From assembly GCF_027409185.1 (NCBI RefSeq), contig NC_084461.1, positions 229,924,999 through 229,988,998 of the forward strand: a DNA stretch of 64,000 nt, written 5' to 3'. Position 1 is the stretch's first letter; each line of letters starts with the position of its first letter. The notes under the pieces are model-generated. The model did not search any database and had not been told where the DNA came from. It saw only the letters and a program-made list of their open reading frames with translations. Position numbers and translations under genes: made by a program. Below are positions 60,101-64,000 of this stretch, piece after piece. The DNA comes from Cynocephalus volans. Its lineage: Eukaryota; Chordata; Mammalia; Dermoptera; Cynocephalidae.

Positions 60101-61555
60101 AGGTGTCATGTATTTTGAAGCAGGTGAGAAGCCTGGTCACTTCATTGGGAAGACATGCTCTTGTGGCAATGTGGGGTGGGGAGAGGTTCCATTGAGTGGG
60201 AGACAAATTAGGAATTTAGTGCAGTTGTTCAAGCAAAAGGTGATGAAGGCTGAAATTAAGATAGAAGACGGATAGAGGGGGCTTATGACAGATATACTGC
60301 TGAGGTGAAATTTACAGGATTTAATGACTTATTAAATATAGCTGATAAGGAGTAAGGACGAGGGAGGCACCCAGAGTGATCCCTCTGTGCTAAATTGAGT
60401 GAAATTGGGTGGATAATTACAGCATTAATTTAGCGATAGGATACAGGAAGAGATACAGACGTGGGGGAAGGAGATAAGTAAAACTCAGTGTGAAGTGTTA
60501 CATTGTAAGTCCTCTGCTCCTAAGGTCTTAGAGCATAGGAGAGATAAAAGAAAAAGACACGAATCATGAATACCAATGCTTTATATACACACTGTGATTT
60601 TTACTGTAGGCTGCTCACCGGTTCCTTTTTCTCCACCTGCTGGCCTTTTTCTCCACAAGTGCTGGGTTATAGTGGAGAAAAATCAGAGCCAAGGACAAAA
60701 GAAAAATATTTTACTATTTTTGGTTAAAGGCTCATCCCTGCCCCACTAGATTTTTCCAGTAGGAGATATTGTGTGGGAGAGAGAGTTGGAAAGGGAGTTT
60801 GTGAGGGCTTTACTCTCTACCTTACTGGTGGTGTCTCCCAACCAAGGGAAGATGCTCATTCCTGAAAGACTGGGGATGTTTCTGAATGTGGGGACCAACT
60901 GGTACCTACTTCTCATGCGGTGTTTGCTAAGTGGCAGAAAACATAGCAGGTAGGAAAGGGTCAAGATCTTCCCTGCCTTGTTTTCCCTTGGATTTGAAGT
61001 TTGCTATGTCAATCCCTGAGACCTAGGATAAACCCAAGACTGTAGCTCTGAGCAGGTGCCTGCTTGTTTGTACCCTTTGAGATGCTCCCCAGTAATGAGG
61101 GTGATGGTAGAAGTATGCGTGGGCGAGATGCCCACATGGGCATGGACAGATCCATTAGTGTGCTACAGGATAGCCAGCATCTGACTCTGCTTGGGTGAGA
61201 GACCAAACTGCCAGCCTCGAAAGTTAAATCCTGTCTGTCATGGAAGGAAAATGAAGCCATGGCCGAGAAGTGGACTTCTCCGTTTCCTGCTGGAGGCATC
61301 ATCTGCCAGCAGGTGCACTGACCAGGAGGTGGAGCAGAGGGACAGAGAGCAGGCCGTATCCTTTCCCTCCTGTTTAAGGTAAATGTTTCTAATCCAAGTG
61401 GGACCCAGGTGAGGAGAAAGGGCTTCGAACTCCAATACGATACTGGGCATACAGGTCGGCTGCCTGCTCCCTTTCAAAAGCAAACCACTCAAAAGTCAAA
61501 AGTTGGTAAAAATGGAAGTCAGCTTTTATTCAGGAATACCAGTGACCTGAGGAGA
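57136..61555. other. Upstream of GHITM, no gene recognised
   Basis: No coding resemblance. 57,815-58,200 has a reverse-strand AATAAACC and may be an unrecognised LTR. A 14-base run of A then G lies near 57,733-57,755. The CAG-rich tract is at 59.6 kb. Confidence 0.45.
59620..59735. repeat. CAG-rich trinucleotide tract
   Basis: Interrupted CAG/TAG triplets (cagcagcagcttacagcagc, then agtagtagcagcagcag, and cagcagcagtagcagcc). No conserved coding frame surrounds them. Confidence 0.85.
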
Positions 61556-61659
61556 GATGTTAGGCTGGCCCATCTCTCTGGTAAGCCTGAAGGAGAATGC
61601 TGGCTAAAACCATCTCCCCAGTAAACCTGAAGAATGGCCAGGCTAAAGCCATCTCAAAG
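61556..61659. repeat. Three ~35-base imperfect repeats
   Basis: The motif ggctrrmmccatctc, then gtaarcctgaag, recurs three times. It is next to ttttattcagg and an AT-rich end, so it may be part of an unrecognised reverse-strand LTR. Confidence 0.6.
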
Positions 61660-62169
61660 ACTCAGATTTATTGAGGGTTTTTAAAAAGAGGGGGCTGAGG
61701 GAATGGAACATGTGACATAAAAAGCAGGAGGGAGGGGGACTTGCAAGGGGCCACGTGCAAAGTATCACCAGGACTCCAACTGGTTTCTGCTCCTGTCCTT
61801 GCTGTTATCTCAGGGTCCTGCTGGAGGGTGGAATCAGTGTAGCTTTACTGATGTCTTCCTTGGTTTCCCAGGGTCTGGGTAGTATGTGCAAGTCTGCAGC
61901 TCCAGGCTGACTGGAAAACAACTTTACATTCATATAAATAATGTCATCTTGCCCCATAACCAAGGTTTAAAATATCAGATAACCAATTAACCATGGGAAA
62001 AGAGAGAACTTCGAGAAATGCATGCCAAGAAAAAAACTGTATTTTTAAAATTTGCATACAGCCCATGCGGTTTTAGGTCTCAAAGTGGTGTCAGTCCTGC
62101 TCACTGCAACATAACTATGTTCTTTGTGTTCCAGTTTATGACCGCGTTAGGACACCTCCATCTAACATG

Positions 62170-62566
62170 TGTTAGCCAGTTATGTTATGACCAATGTCAG
62201 TCTAAAATGGTGGCAGGTGGACAGGAAGAACAACCAAAATGGCTGCGGAAAGTTTCACATTTTCTAAGAACCACAAAAGACCCCCCTCCCCCCTCACTGC
62301 CACATCACCTTCCTGTGCACGTGATTTTCCCCACCTATAGGAAAGTCTCAGCTCAGCTTAAACTCCTGCTTGGTCCTCTCGTCCAATGACAATGAGACAG
62401 CTCAACCTATTAGGGTATATAAGGCGCTCCCTAGCTCTGCATGCGGCTGCTCCCTCTTTGAGAGGGCGGCCCACCTGCTCACCCCTGAAGCCCTCCAATA
62501 TACATTCTGGCTGAGTATCTGTCTCTTGGTGTAATTCTTTGTGACTCTGGGCCATCCCTTTCAACA
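62170..62566 (+). mobile_element. Solo retroviral LTR
   Basis: 397 bases from TGTTAGCC to TTTCAACA. TATATAA lies at 62416-62422, and downstream a pyrimidine-rich segment with cctccaatatacattctggc is a possible weak poly-A region. The 4-base flanks CATG and TATG nearly match, as in class I elements. No internal region adjoins it. Confidence 0.75.
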
Positions 62567-62570
62567 TATG

Positions 62571-64000
62571 TAAAACCAAATTATAGCCAAGATTATGAAA
62601 TGGGTTAGGAATGGTTTATTACTGGGAAATCCCACAAAATCCTAGGGTAAAAGTACAGCTGGGTGTCATAAAGACTCAAGTCAAGAACTGGAAAGTCAGG
62701 AAACAAACATAATCTCTGTATCAGGATTTAATCAGTAAAGTCAAACTAAATTGTGGAATAAGGACTATATTATAGAAATTAGACCTGACATAATTGTGGG
62801 AGGATCTGAGGAAGTAAAGATCTGCTATGGATCAGAGACAAGTCACTAGCCTTGGTACACTACTGAATGTGTCAGAGTTACAAGAAACCAGGCTTGATCA
62901 ACTAATGGAGAACGATGGCAAAGGGGCCAGTGTAGAAGTCAGTGTCCGTGGCTCTGTGTGGCTGCTGCTTCTGTGAACTTGCAGGGAAGCAGCTAGTGGT
63001 GGGCCCTGGATCCACGCTGGTCCTCAGAGTGGGCAGTCACAAACATGCGTTGTTTGTGGAGTGAGAACAGGTGAGGATAACTTGGAAACTACCAGTACCT
63101 CTGAGGCTCTCCCTTACAGCCTCTAATCAATGATGATCATCGTTAATTATGATCTACCTTAATCATCTACTCGGCCTTACTTCTGTCTCCCCAAATCTCA
63201 ACCAGTTCCTCTTGTAGCCAACCTCAACTCCCTAACCTTTCAGGGAGGAAATGATGGGAAACGTCTTTCCAGTTTAGCTATGTTGACACGGTGCAAAACC
63301 GTCATACTTCCTCAGCTTCCTGGTGCAAAATGGTTTTGTGTTCACTTTCCACAGCGCCTGCTTCATTCGATTCTTTTTCTGCGGGTGTCTTTCTGTACTT
63401 TAAGGTGTGCGTAGCTGAAACTCTAAACCACCTGAAGGATGTCTTGGCTCCAATAACCAATAACATCTGAAGAATCGTACTGTTAAGTATCAACTCCAAA
63501 TTCCAGGGAGAAAGAATCCAACTGGGTCACATTGGATCAAGGGTCCACCTCTGATCCAGACAGCTACAGCAGGGGTGGGAGTCCAGCGGGCAGCAGGGCT
63601 AGGCCCTCCTGTTTGTCAGTTCTTAGAAAAGGAGTAGTGGGCTGAGCAGGCACACTAAAATGTGTTTTCCATACTGAGAGACTAGATACTCTCTCCTATC
63701 GAAATATGGTAAAGGGACTTTTTGTTATACTTGAAAAAAGATATTGCTTAGGAGGTTTATGATAGCTGCCTTCCATGTTTAAAGAGAAGTAGAAACTTCT
63801 ATATGGTTGCAAATAATGACTTAACTGACGGAAATGCCTCAAATCCTGCCTCTAGCACCTACTAGATATCTCTGTCAGTGTATGGCACACTTGAAAGGGA
63901 TAAATAATAGAAGAGATTTTTAATGAAGTTATTGTTTATTATCACATGGGATGGGTTAAAGGAATCAAAAAGGGATGGTCACATTTCTGAGCTGGCTGAG
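62571..64000. other. Right end, no gene recognised
   Basis: No repeats or coding signals identified. A 65-codon open frame at 63,302-63,499 on the minus strand has no recognisable family. Confidence 0.45.

Noticed and set aside
63302-63499. 65-codon minus-strand frame rich in Glu and Lys
   Set aside because: Looks protein-like in composition, but no family was recognised and there is no upstream promoter or splice evidence.

Overview
This is nuclear DNA of a placental mammal. It is AT-rich, intron-rich, packed with L1, MaLR, MIR and L2 copies, and has one CpG island. There are no Alu or rodent B1/B2 elements. Several copies of a tRNA-derived SINE resembling tRNA-Ile are present, with MER2 and MARNA-type DNA transposons. 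From memory these SINEs look like those of colugos (Dermoptera); that species call is an inference and unconfirmed.

Two protein-coding genes are supported, both on the minus strand, in the order known from human 10q23.1. GHITM (TMBIM5/MICS1) runs from a CpG-island first exon near 57.0 kb to its stop at 44,741. Eight coding exons with consensus splice sites join into an intact 345-residue protein of the mitochondrial inner membrane. GPR15LG (C10orf99) runs from a TATA box at 19.19 kb to a stop at 7,202. Three small exons join in frame into a 75-residue secreted peptide; its second intron of 9.8 kb is filled by transposons.

Layout: 0-7.2 kb is the 3' flank of GPR15LG, with old repeats and CA-rich satellites. 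7.2-19.1 kb is GPR15LG. 21.7-32.2 kb is a broken class I endogenous retrovirus on the minus strand, itself hit by an L1, two MaLR elements and a SINE. 34.5-35.4 kb is an L1 with an apparent 3' transduction. 40.0-40.85 kb is a 5' L1 head without its body. 41.2-42.3 kb is a dead KRAB zinc-finger retrocopy. 43.4-57.0 kb is GHITM. 57.1-64 kb has no recognised gene but carries a clean solo LTR at 62.17-62.57 kb.

I found no sign of a new multi-gene system. The most interesting points are a moved cysteine in GPR15LG, the nested retrovirus with an internally inverted MaLR, and the L1 transduction.
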